DNA of 64,000 nt, taken from assembly GCF_039539445.1 (NCBI RefSeq), contig NZ_BAABDD010000006.1, positions 62,001-126,000 on the forward strand. Direction: 5' to 3'. The position numbers were made by a program, and so were the translations under genes. Of the stretch, positions 25,306 to 34,646 are shown piece by piece. The notes beneath the pieces are model-generated. The model worked only from the letters and a program-made list of their open reading frames with translations, ran no database searches and had not been told where the DNA came from. This stretch comes from Salinactinospora qingdaonensis (GTDB lineage: Bacteria > Actinomycetota > Actinomycetes > Streptosporangiales > Streptosporangiaceae). Positions within the stretch are counted from its first letter, which is position 1, and each line of letters opens with the position of its first letter.

Positions 25306-27057
25306 TCACCCCCCTGCCCGCGAGGCACCACCGGCTGCGGCCGGCTCCCCCGCGCCGCGGGAGCCGGCCGCGGGGTCGAGGAACGCTCCGTAAAGGCCGG
25401 GCGCGCGGGTGGCCACCGGGTCGAGGTGGTGGCCCATCATCTTGCTGTTGGCCTCCCGCAGGTCGAGCTGGACCAACAACTGCTCCTCGAAGCCGGGCCG
25501 GGACCAGTGGCCGGTGGGGTAGCGCATGAGGGCGATCGGCTGCCCGGGCGCGAACTCGTCGGCGCGCAGCACCTGGCTGCCCACGGCCGCGGGGCTGTCC
25601 AAGCGGGTGCACGAGACAAGGTGAACCCGGTTCTCCTCGGTGCGTTCGGTGGCGGCCACGTAGGCGGCCTCGGGACGGCGCCAGTCGGTGGGGTGGGCGA
25701 TGAGCTCGGCCCCCGCCAGCGTCAGCAGCCGCGCCACCTCGGGCGCCCACACCTCGTCGTCGAGCATGAGTCCGATCGTGCCGATCTCGGTGGCGACGAC
25801 GTCGACGCGCTCGCCGGGGGTGGCCCAGGCGCGCTCGGCGGAGTTGAGGTGGGTCTTGCGGTAGGTGTGACGGAGTCGGCCGGCGCGGTCGAGCAGGTAG
25901 CCGGTGGAGTAGTAGCGGCCCGCGCACTCCTCGACCAGGTGGGCCACCACCCACATCCGCGCCTGGGCACAGGCCGTGCCCAGGCGCGCCAGCACCTCGG
26001 CGGAGCGCGTGGCCGCCGCGGCCGGGTCGGCGGCGACCTCCCCGGGGGCGAAGCAGAACAGGGCGGGCAGCACTCCCACATCGGCGCCGCGGCCCGCGGC
26101 GTAGTCGATCTGGGCGAGAGCGCGGGTGATCGTCCACTCGGTGTTGGGGAAGTGGCTGACCTGGAGGGTGGCTACCCGCACGGGGCGGGCCGGCATGTCG
26201 GCGGGCGCGGGGCCGCACATCGGCGCGACGGGCAGCTCGGCCAGCGGACGCGTGAGGGGCGTGTAGAGGTCGGTGCGCCGCCACGCGAAGAGGTCGCCCA
26301 CCTCGGGCATCACCTTGTCGTCGGCTTCGGCGGGGTCGATGTCGGCGACCGCCAATCCCGGGGCGCGCTCGCCGGCGTCGGCCAGCCGGGTGCCGTCCGG
26401 GGCGACGATCTGGCTGCCGCCCATCCATGGCCAGGCGTCGGCGGGGCCGCCCACCGTGTTGGCGGCGACGTGGAACACCCGGTTCTCCATGGCGCGCAGC
26501 GGGACGTGGACCCGGAACTCGTCGGGGCCGCGGGAGTTCAGCGAGTTGCACAGGATCTGGGCTCCCGCCAGCGCGAGGGCCCGGGGGGTGTCGGGCACGA
26601 TGCCGTCGGCGCACAGCAGGAGGCCGATCCGGCCCAGATCGGTCTCGTAGACCTGGTAAGGCTCCTCGCCGGGGACGAACAGGGTGTACTCGTAGTCCCA
26701 GAGGACGTGCTTGCGGTGGACGCCGACGATCGCGCCGTGAGGGTCGATGAGCACCGAGCAGATGTGCACGTCGGGGCGGGCGTCGCCGCGCAGGTCGACC
26801 CCGGCGGCGAGGTAGACGCCGAAGGTACGGGCGGCCTGGCACAGCCCGGTCACGAACGCGCCTCCGAGCACTTCGGCGTGCTCCCAGCACTGCTCGCGGT
26901 CGGCGTAGTCGCGCACCCGGTTGCTGTTCTCGGGCAACACCACGAGCTGGGCGCCGTCCCGGGCGGCGCGGCTGATGTAGTCCCGGCACAGTTCGAGGTT
27001 GGCGACCACGTCGGTCCCGGAGAAGAACTGGGCTGCGGCTACGCGGTGAACGGTCAT
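25306..27057 (-). CDS. Tandem nitrilase-superfamily protein (active N-domain, degenerate C-domain)
   Basis: A 583-aa protein made of two carbon-nitrogen hydrolase domains. The N-terminal domain (1-275) has the full triad: Glu43 in LPENSNR, Lys116 in HRKHVLW and Cys149 in GLLLCADG. The C-terminal domain (291-560) keeps Lys401 in YRKTHLN, but the Glu position is Ala332 (LPALF) and the Cys position is Asp433 (LMLDDEV), so it should not be a Cys hydrolase. ATG 27057 follows GGGGGAGG; a longer start is less likely. Such enzymes hydrolyse nitriles, amides or N-carbamoyl compounds. With a hydantoinase-type gene upstream, an N-carbamoyl or amide hydrolase is the best guess. The second domain may be structural or regulatory. 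Confidence 0.85.
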   Translation of the reverse strand: MTVHRVAAAQFFSGTDVVANLELCRDYISRAARDGAQLVVLPENSNRVRDYADREQCWEHAEVLGGAFVTGLCQAARTFGVYLAAGVDLRGDARPDVHICSVLIDPHGAIVGVHRKHVLWDYEYTLFVPGEEPYQVYETDLGRIGLLLCADGIVPDTPRALALAGAQILCNSLNSRGPDEFRVHVPLRAMENRVFHVAANTVGGPADAWPWMGGSQIVAPDGTRLADAGERAPGLAVADIDPAEADDKVMPEVGDLFAWRRTDLYTPLTRPLAELPVAPMCGPAPADMPARPVRVATLQVSHFPNTEWTITRALAQIDYAAGRGADVGVLPALFCFAPGEVAADPAAAATRSAEVLARLGTACAQARMWVVAHLVEECAGRYYSTGYLLDRAGRLRHTYRKTHLNSAERAWATPGERVDVVATEIGTIGLMLDDEVWAPEVARLLTLAGAELIAHPTDWRRPEAAYVAATERTEENRVHLVSCTRLDSPAAVGSQVLRADEFAPGQPIALMRYPTGHWSRPGFEEQLLVQLDLREANSKMMGHHLDPVATRAPGLYGAFLDPAAGSRGAGEPAAAGGASRAGG

Positions 27058-27655
27058 CGGCTCGGCCTCCCCCACGAGGCGGTGGGCCCGAGGGCGCGTG
27101 ACGCCGCGCCGGGCGTATGAACGGCGGGGAGGGTCCGCGGCTGGCGGGGACGGCGTCGGCTCACCGTGCACTCCTTCGGTCGTGGTGGACCGCCCTGGGG
27201 GAAGGGCGGCCAGACAGATCCCAGCTATTACTACATAGTGAGATCTTCATTTTCATTATTTGATAGACATTAGATGACGTGGGAAAACGCCGTCAAGGCG
27301 GCGTGACGTGGGCGGCACCGCACCACCGAGGCACGGGGCGGGGTGCCACAGCCATGGCGCGCCCCAGGAGGTGGGGGACGACCGGCGGGACGGGGCGGCT
27401 CGCGGGTGAGGCACGGGAGGTAAGACACCGAGTGGACCCGCGCGACGACCGGGTCCCCAGTCACCGCGACCGGTGGCACGGTGTGCCGGGCGAGTCGGCG
27501 GACGCCTCGGCGGGGTGGGGCGTGCCGCGGCACGGCCCACCGTCCAGCACCAGCTACACCAGCGGTCGCGCCGCGGCCCACGGGCCCCGCGCCCCCGCCG
27601 CGCGAGGGCTCCTCCGGGACGCGGTGACCCTCCATAGCGCTGTGAACCGGCGACC
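27058..27655. promoter_or_regulatory. 600-bp gap with the nitrilase-like promoter
   Basis: This lies between two leftward genes. The AT-rich stretch 27215-27285 probably carries the promoter of the nitrilase-like gene. The rest (27290-27655) is GC-rich and I see no gene in it. No GTTCC-N7-GGAAC copy was found here. Confidence 0.45.
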
Positions 27656-29113
27656 TCAGTTGCGGCGCACGTAGGAGCCGCGCGGCGAGCCGACCACCCG
27701 GCCGGCTTCGACGATGCGGTGGCCGCGCAGGAACACGTCGGTGACCCGCGCGTCGAGCGTGACGCCCTCGAAGGGCGTGTACTCCTGGGTCGACTCCGAC
27801 TCCCCCGCGCGCACCGTCCACGGCGCGTCGGGGTCGACGAGGGCGATGTCGGCGTCGTAGCCGGGGGCGATGGTGCCCTTGGTCACCAGCCCGTAGCGCC
27901 GCGCCGGGTTCCACGCCAGCAGCCGCGCCACCTCCGGGTAGGACAGTCCCCGCCGCGCGCCTTCGGAGACCAGGCCGGGCAGCAGGTACTCCGCGCCGCC
28001 GAAGCCGGACTTGGCGAGGAAGATGTCGTCGCGGTCGGCGCCGAACTTCATCTCGTCGCGGCAGCAAGCGTGGTCGCTGACCACCCAGTCGACCTCGCCG
28101 GCCAGCACGTGGCGCCACAGCGCCTCGACGTCGTCGCGGGGCCGCAGCGGCGGGTTGACCTTGCCACCCACAGGGTGGGCGGTGTCGATGTCGGTGAGCA
28201 GGTGGCCCAGGGTGACCTCGCGGCGGAAGTCGATGTGGGGGAAGGCGTTGGCCATGGTCAGCGCCGCCTCGACCGCCTTGGCCGAGGACAGGTGCAGCAG
28301 GTTGATCGTGGGCAGGCCGGTCTCGTGGGCCAGGTAGGAGGCGATGGTCACGGCCAGGCCCTCGGAGTGGGGCGGCCGGGAGGCGCTGTAGGCGGCCAGG
28401 CCCGACAGTTCGCTCTCCTGCTCGACCATGGCGGTGTAGGCGGCCATGATCTCGGCGGTCTCGCAGTGCAGCGACAGCGACAGCCGGTCGGCCAGCTCGG
28501 GGCGCTCCTGGCGGACCCGTTGCAGGCCGCGCATCACGAACTCGAAGTGGGCGATGTCGTAGCGCTCCCCCGGCGGGGTCATGAGGAACGACGCCTGGTC
28601 CTGGGAGCGCCCGTGCAGCCCGTGGCTGCCGTAGAACATGAAGATCTTGAACGAGGTGACGCCGAACTCGTCGACCAGCGTCCCCAACTCGTCGATATGG
28701 CTGCGCTGCATCGGCGCCACGTGGAAGGCGTAGTCGACGTGGGCGCGCCCCTCGCTTTTGGCCAGCACCTCGGGGAAAAAGTCGGCGTAGTCGCCGCCCT
28801 TGTTGAGGTAGTACTGGCCGGTGCGGATGTAGGTCACTCCGGTGGTGACCCCGCCTTGGGCCGAGGCGCGGCTTTCGGACTCGCTGTCGATCTCCAGCGG
28901 GTTGTAGATCCCCCAGTGCTGGTGAGCGTCGACGGCGCCGGGGAACGCCAGCCGACCGCCGCCCTCGACCACCGTGGCCGCGGTGGTGGGGTCGATCTCG
29001 GGGCCGATCCGGGCCACGCGCCCCTGCCACACGGCGATGTCGCCGGCCTCGACGGTACCGGTGTCGGGGCGTACCACCCGAACGTCGCGGATGAGCAACT
29101 CGAATTCGGACAC
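27656..29113 (-). CDS. Hydantoinase/dihydropyrimidinase-type cyclic amidohydrolase
   Basis: A 485-aa TIM-barrel amidohydrolase of the hydantoinase/dihydropyrimidinase/allantoinase group, which opens cyclic amides. Metal-site signs: DAHQHWG (HxH), SFKIFMFYG with the Lys that is normally carboxylated, LHCETAE, LLHLSSAKA and SDHACC with the Asp. The N-terminal small beta domain (LLIRDVRVVRPDTG) is normal. It follows the FAD gene by 24 bases. In known hydantoin or pyrimidine routes the product is an N-carbamoyl amino acid, which suits the nitrilase-superfamily protein encoded just beyond. The true ring substrate is unknown. Confidence 0.9.
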   Translation of the reverse strand: MSEFELLIRDVRVVRPDTGTVEAGDIAVWQGRVARIGPEIDPTTAATVVEGGGRLAFPGAVDAHQHWGIYNPLEIDSESESRASAQGGVTTGVTYIRTGQYYLNKGGDYADFFPEVLAKSEGRAHVDYAFHVAPMQRSHIDELGTLVDEFGVTSFKIFMFYGSHGLHGRSQDQASFLMTPPGERYDIAHFEFVMRGLQRVRQERPELADRLSLSLHCETAEIMAAYTAMVEQESELSGLAAYSASRPPHSEGLAVTIASYLAHETGLPTINLLHLSSAKAVEAALTMANAFPHIDFRREVTLGHLLTDIDTAHPVGGKVNPPLRPRDDVEALWRHVLAGEVDWVVSDHACCRDEMKFGADRDDIFLAKSGFGGAEYLLPGLVSEGARRGLSYPEVARLLAWNPARRYGLVTKGTIAPGYDADIALVDPDAPWTVRAGESESTQEYTPFEGVTLDARVTDVFLRGHRIVEAGRVVGSPRGSYVRRN

Positions 29114-29137
29114 GCTGGTCCCTTCTCTAGGAGTGGC

Positions 29138-30526
29138 TTAGGAGGTCGACCGCGCCCGCGCGGTCGCGCCGCAGTGGTCGGCGGCGAGGGCGGCCAGCCC
29201 CAGTGCGGGCAGCAGGCCGTTGCCGGCGAGGTAGCCGCCGGCGCTGTGCCCGGAGATGCCGATGGCGGCCCCGCCCGAGGCGTACAGTCCCGGGATGGGA
29301 GTGGCGTCCTCGCGCAGCACTCGGGCGTCACCGTCGACGACAAGGCCGCCTTGGGTGTGGAAGAGGGCGGGTTCGACGCGCACCGCCAGGTAGGGCGGCC
29401 GGAGCGGGGCTTCCCAAGCCGTGCGGCCGAATACGTCGGCGCTGCCCTCGGCGGCGTGGCGCGCGGCGTCGGCGAGCGTGCGCTCCAGCGCCGCGGCGGG
29501 TAGGCCGCAGCGCTCAGCCAGCTCCGCGGCGTCGGCGGCACGCAGCACCACCCCTTGCTCAACGGTGGCGCGGAAGTCACCGAAGCTCGTGCACAGGTCG
29601 TGGACGCGCTGGTCGAAGACGAGCCAGCCGGTGCCGCCGGGCTGGGCGGCCAGCGTGGCGGCGTACTCGGAGTAGCCCACCGTCTCGTCGCCGAACCGGG
29701 CACCCTCGGTGTTGACGAGGACCCCGCCGTGCATGACGGTGGCCCAGCCCACGAGGGTGCCGGCGCCGCGGGCGAGGGCGGCGTGGCCCTGGTAGGCGTC
29801 GAGGTATCCGGTGGCCGCGCCCAACTCGGTGCCGATGCGCACCGCATCGCCGCGGGAGTTCTCACCGCCGTGGTAGACCGCGCCGGCGATCTCGGGCATG
29901 AGCCGTTCGACCATGGCGCGGTCGGCGCCATAGCCGTTGGTGGCCAGCAGCAGCGCACGGGTGGGGATCTCCTCGTCGGTACCGTCGGGGTACTCGACGA
30001 CGGCCGCGCGCACCCCGGTCTCGTCGGTGCGGGCGCCCACCAGGCGGGCCGGCGCCAGGAAGTCGATGTTGGGGTGAGCGCGGGCGAGGGAGACGAGCCG
30101 GTCCAGCAACTCGGCGCCGGTGCGGCTGGGGACGGTGTGGCAGCGCGCCACCGAGTGGCCCGGGTAGGAGATGTCGGTGGCCAACTCCAGCGGCAGGCCG
30201 AGGTCGTCGGCGAGCCAGGTCACCAACGGGGCACTGTACTCGGCCAGCGCCGTGGCGAGGACGGGATCGGCCTGGCCGTGGGTTTTGGCGTCAATGTCGG
30301 CGCGGAACACGGCGGGCGAGTCGGCCAGACCGGCCTCGTGCTGCCAGCGGGTGCCGGCGCCGGGGATCATCGCGGTGGACATGGCGGTGTTGTTGCCGCG
30401 GCGGAACGTCTCGGCGGCCTCGACCACGATGACGTCCAGGCCGGCTCGCGCCGCACGCAGCGCGCCGGCGAGCCCCCCGCCGGCTCCGGCCACGACCAGA
30501 TCGACGGATTCATCGTCGGTATGCAT
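29138..30526 (-). CDS. FAD-dependent oxidoreductase, fumarate reductase/3-ketosteroid dehydrogenase type
   Basis: A 462-aa flavoprotein of the FAD_binding_2 family. It has an N-terminal VAGAGGGLAGALRA dinucleotide motif, an acidic strand end (VVEAAE), a middle substrate domain and a C-terminal FAD segment with GLYASGGAAIGISGH and GGYLAGNGLLPALGLA. ATG 30526 is used because GAGGAA lies just before it. Members add or remove hydrogen across C-C bonds, for example in fumarate, urocanate or steroids. It heads the leftward unit with the hydantoinase-type gene and is divergent from iclR, with an operator candidate in the shared promoter. Confidence 0.88.
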   Translation of the reverse strand: MHTDDESVDLVVAGAGGGLAGALRAARAGLDVIVVEAAETFRRGNNTAMSTAMIPGAGTRWQHEAGLADSPAVFRADIDAKTHGQADPVLATALAEYSAPLVTWLADDLGLPLELATDISYPGHSVARCHTVPSRTGAELLDRLVSLARAHPNIDFLAPARLVGARTDETGVRAAVVEYPDGTDEEIPTRALLLATNGYGADRAMVERLMPEIAGAVYHGGENSRGDAVRIGTELGAATGYLDAYQGHAALARGAGTLVGWATVMHGGVLVNTEGARFGDETVGYSEYAATLAAQPGGTGWLVFDQRVHDLCTSFGDFRATVEQGVVLRAADAAELAERCGLPAAALERTLADAARHAAEGSADVFGRTAWEAPLRPPYLAVRVEPALFHTQGGLVVDGDARVLREDATPIPGLYASGGAAIGISGHSAGGYLAGNGLLPALGLAALAADHCGATARARSTS

Positions 30527-30632
30527 GGGTTCCTCATCCGGTTGATGCAGGGGTGGCCGTGGCGCCGCCTCCACGCCGCCACGGCGCTCGGTGCGGCGCG
30601 CCTACATCGGCAACACCCAGCAACGCCACTGC

Positions 30633-30649
30633 GTTTCGCTAATAGGAAC
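30633..30649. promoter_or_regulatory. IclR-type operator candidate (FAD gene side)
   Basis: GTTTC-GCTAATA-GGAAC has one mismatch to GTTCC-N7-GGAAC. It sits in the FAD/iclR divergent promoter, 107 bases before the FAD gene start. Confidence 0.5.
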
Positions 30650-30787
30650 ATTGATGTGCGCTTGAGAATGCCACCGTACTGGACGAACGGTCAAGATCGA
30701 ACCTACGTAACACCAGTTAAACATAGGTTTCTTGACTTTCCTGGACTGCTGGGCCATATTGCGAAGACAGTCGAACCCTGAAATATT

Positions 30788-30804
30788 GTTCCTATGGACG
30801 AAAC
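30788..30804. promoter_or_regulatory. IclR-type operator candidate overlapping the iclR start codon
   Basis: GTTCC-TATGGAC-GAAAC has one mismatch to the consensus and spans the ATG at 30794, so binding here would give autorepression. Confidence 0.5.
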
Positions 30805-31576
30805 AAAACGAGAACCGGCCAGCGGAACGGAAGCGGCGGTGCGCGTCATCGACGTCCTGCTGCTGTTCACGGACGGTCCCTCAACCATCGGCGTCACCCG
30901 TATCGCCCGCGAGCTGGGACTGAGCAAGGCCGTGGTGCACCGCATCCTGCAAAGCCTGGTCTCACGTTCGGCGCTGGTCTTCGACCCGGCCACCCGGGGC
31001 TACCGACTAGGGCCGGCCGTGACCGCACTGGGCGCGCGGTCGCTGCGCGACTCCGACCTGCGCCGGGCGGCGCTGCCGGTGCTGCGGCACCTGCACGCCG
31101 AAACCAACGAGACCACGACCCTGTCCGAGCTGGTCGGACACGAGCGGGTCTACATCGAACAACTGGAGTCCTCCCAAGAGATCCGTATGACCGTCGAGAT
31201 CGGACGCAGGTTCCCGCTGCACGCGGGCGCCTCCAGCAAGGCGATCCTGGCCGAACTGCCAGAACCAGCACTGGAGACCGTCTTGACCGGGGCGAAGCCG
31301 GCACTGACCGAGCAGACCGTCATCGACGGCGACCGGTTGCGCGCCGAACTGGCCACTATCCGCGAACGCGGCGCCGCCACCAGCAGCGGCGAACGCCAAA
31401 CCGGCGCGGCCTCCGTGGCGGCAGCCGTGCGCTGGGCCGACGGTCGAGTGGTCGGGGCGATCTCGGTGTGCGGCCCCACCATGCGGTTCGACGACCAGAC
31501 CTGCCAGCGCTACGTCCCGATGATCCGGGAGGCCGCCCGCGAGGTCTCCCGCAACCTCGGATGGCGCGAAGCCTGA
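30794..31576 (+). CDS. IclR-family transcriptional regulator 1
   Basis: A 260-aa IclR protein. Residues 15-75 form the winged helix-turn-helix (IGVTRIARELGLSKAVVHRILQSL). The C-terminal effector domain carries the typical SGERQTGAASVAAAVRWADG and GAISVCGP stretches. ATG 30794 has no Shine-Dalgarno and may be a leaderless or weakly translated start; a GTG at 30839 is an alternative. It lies divergent to the FAD/hydantoinase unit and 41 bases before the CoA-transferase gene, so it probably controls both. Operators of matching design also lie before methyltransferase 2 and possibly the transporter. Confidence 0.92.
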   Translation: MDETKREPASGTEAAVRVIDVLLLFTDGPSTIGVTRIARELGLSKAVVHRILQSLVSRSALVFDPATRGYRLGPAVTALGARSLRDSDLRRAALPVLRHLHAETNETTTLSELVGHERVYIEQLESSQEIRMTVEIGRRFPLHAGASSKAILAELPEPALETVLTGAKPALTEQTVIDGDRLRAELATIRERGAATSSGERQTGAASVAAAVRWADGRVVGAISVCGPTMRFDDQTCQRYVPMIREAAREVSRNLGWREA

Positions 31577-31617
31577 CCCGACCCCGCCCCCTACGGCGGG
31601 CAGAAAGGACCACCCAG

Positions 31618-32862
31618 GTGTCAAGCCCAACGGGACCCCAGCCTCCCTCGCCCCCGCCCGCCCCCTCTCCCGTCGAGAGTGCGAAGGCCCTGCGCGACCT
31701 CGTGGTCCTCGACGTCGCGACCCTCTTCGCCGGCCCGATGGCCGCCACCATGCTCGGTGACTTCGGCGCCGAGGTGATCAAGGTCGAGCACCCCGAAAAG
31801 GGCGACCCCGTGCGCACCCACGGCGCGTCCAAAGACGGCAAGGGGCTGTGGTGGAAGATGCTCAGCCGCAACAAGTCGGCCGTGGCCCTCTACCTCGGCT
31901 CCGAAAGCGGCCAAGAGGCGTTCAAACACATGGTGGCCGGCGCCGACGTCGTCATCGAGAACTTCCGCCCCGGAACTTTGGAACGCTGGGGGTTGGGCTA
32001 CGACACCCTGTCCGCCGTCAACCCCGGCATCATCCTCGCCCGTGTCACCGGCTTCGGCCAGTACGGCCCCTACGCCGGCCGCCCCGGGTTCGGCACCCTC
32101 GCCGAGGCGATGAGCGGGTTCGCCGCGATCACCGGCGAGCCCGACGGCCCGCCCACCCTGCCGCCGTTCGGCCTGGCCGACGGCATCGCCGCGCTCACCA
32201 CCGCCTACGCGGTCATGACCGCCGTCCACGCCCGGCAGCACACCGGGCGCGGCCAAGAGATCGACCTCGCCATCACCGAACCCATCCTCAGCGTCCTCGG
32301 CGCCCAACCCACCGTCTACGACCAGCTCGGCACCGTCCAACAACGCCAAGGCAACCGCTCCTCCAACAACGCGCCACGCAACACCTACCGCACCGCCGAC
32401 GGCACATGGGTCGCCGTCTCCACCAGCGCCCAAAGCGTCGCCGAGCGCGTGATGACCCTGGTCGGCCGCCCCGACCTGGCCCAACAACCCTGGTTCGCCA
32501 CCGGCGCCGACCGCGCCCGCCACGCCGACGAGCTCGACGAGGCGGTGGGGGCCTGGATCGCCCGCCACAACCGCGACGAGGTCATCGCCGCGTTCGAGAA
32601 AGCCCAAGCCGCCGTAGCCCCGATCTACGACGTGCGCGACATCATGACCGACCCGCAGTTTGCGGCGCGCGACACCATCACCACCGTCGACGACCCCGAC
32701 TTCGGACCGCTGCGGATGCAAAACGTCCTGTTCGGCCTCTCCGAAACCCCCGGCGCCATCCGCCACACCGGCCCAGAGCTGGGTGCCCACACCCGGGAGG
32801 TGCTCGCGCGCTTCGGTGTCGCCCCCGAGCTCATCGCCCGGATCACCGGGGAGCGAGAGTGA
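31618..32862 (+). CDS. CaiB/BaiF-type (family III) CoA transferase
   Basis: A 414-aa CoA transferase. Family marks: LRDLVVLDVATLFAGPMAATMLGDFGAEVIKVEHP, a catalytic-type Asp in the GFGTLAEAMSGF region, and the NAPRNTYRTADGTWVAV segment. GTG 31618 follows AAAGGACC. Family III enzymes move CoA between carboxylic acids. Followed directly by a CitE-like lyase, the pair resembles activation and cleavage of C5-type dicarboxylates (itaconate/citramalate or mesaconate routes). That is inference. It overlaps the next gene (GTGA). Confidence 0.92.
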   Translation: MSSPTGPQPPSPPPAPSPVESAKALRDLVVLDVATLFAGPMAATMLGDFGAEVIKVEHPEKGDPVRTHGASKDGKGLWWKMLSRNKSAVALYLGSESGQEAFKHMVAGADVVIENFRPGTLERWGLGYDTLSAVNPGIILARVTGFGQYGPYAGRPGFGTLAEAMSGFAAITGEPDGPPTLPPFGLADGIAALTTAYAVMTAVHARQHTGRGQEIDLAITEPILSVLGAQPTVYDQLGTVQQRQGNRSSNNAPRNTYRTADGTWVAVSTSAQSVAERVMTLVGRPDLAQQPWFATGADRARHADELDEAVGAWIARHNRDEVIAAFEKAQAAVAPIYDVRDIMTDPQFAARDTITTVDDPDFGPLRMQNVLFGLSETPGAIRHTGPELGAHTREVLARFGVAPELIARITGERE

Positions 32863-33752
32863 GCCCCACCCCCCGGCCCGGAGGCGGTGCCGGGGCACAG
32901 CCGGCCACGGCACCCCGCAGTTGGCTCTACGTCCCCGCCACCCACCCCGACCGCATCGCCAAAGCCCTGGCCGGCCCCGCGGAAGCCGTCGTCGTCGACC
33001 TGGAGGACGCCGTGCCCGCCGCCGCCAAAGAGAAGGCGCGGGCCACCGCCTGCGAACTCGCCACCGCCGAACGGCCTTATGTGGTGCGAGTCAACCACCT
33101 GGCCAGCCCGTGGGGAACGGCCGACCTGGCGGCCCTGGCGCACACGCCCATCGCCGGCGTGCGCCTGCCCAAGGTCGAATCCCCCGACCAGGTCCGCGAG
33201 GCCGCCGCCGCGCTGGGCGAGGCCCGACCACCGCTGTACGTACTGCTGGAGAGCGCGCTAGGTGTAGAACGCGCCTTCGAGATCGCCACCGCTCACCCCC
33301 AGGTGGCCGGGATCTCACTAGGAGAGGCCGACCTGCGCGCCTCGCTGCGCGCCAACAGCGACAGCGCCCTGGACTGGTCCCGCTCCCGCATCGTCACCGC
33401 CGCCCGCGCCGCCGGACTGCCCAGCCCGGTGCAAAGCGTCTACACCAACCTCTCCGACGACGACGGGCTGCGGGCCAGCAGCGAACAGGGCCGCGCCATG
33501 GGTTTCTTCGGCCGCTCGGTCATCCACCCCAAACAAGTGGCGACGGTCCACGCCGCCTACACCCCCAGCAGCCAGGAGCGTCAACACGCCGCCGAACTGC
33601 TGGCCGGCCTCGACACCGCAGAAACGGCGGGCAGCTCGGCCTACCTCACCGCCGACGGACGCTTCGTCGACCCCGCCGTGGTCGATGCCGCCCGCGCCGT
33701 CCTCGCCGTAGCAGAACCCGCCTCCCAACCGAAGGGTCCACCCATTGAGTGA
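32859..33752 (+). CDS. HpcH/HpaI-family, CitE-like acyl-CoA lyase
   Basis: A 297-aa TIM-barrel lyase of the citrate lyase beta/citramalyl-CoA lyase group. Marks: RSWLYVPATHPDRIAKAL, VVVDLEDAVP with metal-binding acidic residues, VRVNH, LPKVESPDQV, LLESALGVE, SLGEADLRASL and FGRSVIHPKQV. The GTG start overlaps the CoA-transferase stop. It probably splits a 3-hydroxyacyl-CoA made by the neighbouring CoA transferase into two smaller units, such as acetyl-CoA plus a 2-oxo acid. The exact substrate is unknown. Confidence 0.9.
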   Translation: MSPTPRPGGGAGAQPATAPRSWLYVPATHPDRIAKALAGPAEAVVVDLEDAVPAAAKEKARATACELATAERPYVVRVNHLASPWGTADLAALAHTPIAGVRLPKVESPDQVREAAAALGEARPPLYVLLESALGVERAFEIATAHPQVAGISLGEADLRASLRANSDSALDWSRSRIVTAARAAGLPSPVQSVYTNLSDDDGLRASSEQGRAMGFFGRSVIHPKQVATVHAAYTPSSQERQHAAELLAGLDTAETAGSSAYLTADGRFVDPAVVDAARAVLAVAEPASQPKGPPIE

Positions 33753-34557
33753 CGATCTCCTCGCCGCCGTGCGACAGGGCACCCGCACCATCGACCTGGC
33801 CCAGCCCCTGTTCACCGGCATGCCCTCCTCACCCAACCACCCGGGGTTCCGGATGACCCTCATCCGCCGCCACGGCGACATGGTGCGCCCCGACGGCGGC
33901 TCGGCCGCCAACGAGATCATCATCACCGGCGGCCACGTCGGCACCCACGTCGACGCGCTCGCCCACGTCTCTCATGAAGGGCGGCTCCACGGCGGCGTCG
34001 ACGCCGGCGAGGCCACCGTCAACGGCCGCTTCGCCGAACACGGCATCGACCGGATGGACCCCCTTGTGCGCCGCGGCGTGCTCCTCGACGTCGCCGCCGC
34101 GCACGGAGTGGAGTGTCTGCGGCCCGGCTACGGCATCACCGCCGCCGACCTGGAGAAAGCCGCCGGGCACGCCGGCGCTGAGCCCGGCCCGGGCGACGTG
34201 GCACTGCTACGCACCGGCTGGGCCACCCGCTTCGACGACGCCGACGCCTACCTAGGGCAGCGCGACGGCGTCCCCGGCGCCACCGAAGAGGCCGCCCACT
34301 GGCTGGCTCAACGCGGCATCGCCGCCGCCGGAGCCGACACCACCGCCTTCGAGCACATCGTCGCCGGTGCCGGCCACAGCGTGCTGCCCGTGCACCGAAT
34401 ACTGCTGGTGGAGCACGGCATCCACATCATCGAGCACATGCGCCTGGAAGAACTGGCCGCCGAAGGCATCAGCGAGTTCGTGTTCGTGCTGAGCCCACTC
34501 AAGATCGTGGGCGGCACCGGCTCGCCCGTGCGCCCGCTGGCGGTGGTGCGCGCCTGA
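33745..34557 (+). CDS. Cyclase-family metal hydrolase (kynurenine formamidase/isatin hydrolase-like)
   Basis: A 270-aa protein of the cyclase family (KynB, isatin hydrolase). The metal motif is GGHVGTHVDALAHV, where the usual Pro of HxGTHxDxPxH is Ala; later HIIEHMRLEEL fits the C-terminal motif. It starts at TTG 33745, overlapping the lyase gene, after GAAGGG. These enzymes hydrolyse cyclic or N-formyl amides and related lactams. This is a third C-N bond hydrolase in the region after the hydantoinase- and nitrilase-type proteins, so the compound degraded probably holds several amide-like bonds. Confidence 0.85.
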   Translation: MSDDLLAAVRQGTRTIDLAQPLFTGMPSSPNHPGFRMTLIRRHGDMVRPDGGSAANEIIITGGHVGTHVDALAHVSHEGRLHGGVDAGEATVNGRFAEHGIDRMDPLVRRGVLLDVAAAHGVECLRPGYGITAADLEKAAGHAGAEPGPGDVALLRTGWATRFDDADAYLGQRDGVPGATEEAAHWLAQRGIAAAGADTTAFEHIVAGAGHSVLPVHRILLVEHGIHIIEHMRLEELAAEGISEFVFVLSPLKIVGGTGSPVRPLAVVRA

Positions 34558-34646
34558 CCTCCTCCGCTGCCTAAAGCGGGCTTCCAGCGCTCACCCGCTG
34601 GAGCTCCCCGCTCCGTTGCCGACTGCCCCGCCCGGGAGGTCTCCCG

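Noticed and set aside
25156..27120. 654-codon rightward frame opposite the nitrilase-like gene
   Set aside because: Gly/Val/His-rich shadow of a gene with intact catalytic motifs on the other strand.
27719..29503. 594-codon rightward frame opposite the hydantoinase gene
   Set aside because: Same kind of shadow; no domain, and the opposite strand has all amidohydrolase motifs.
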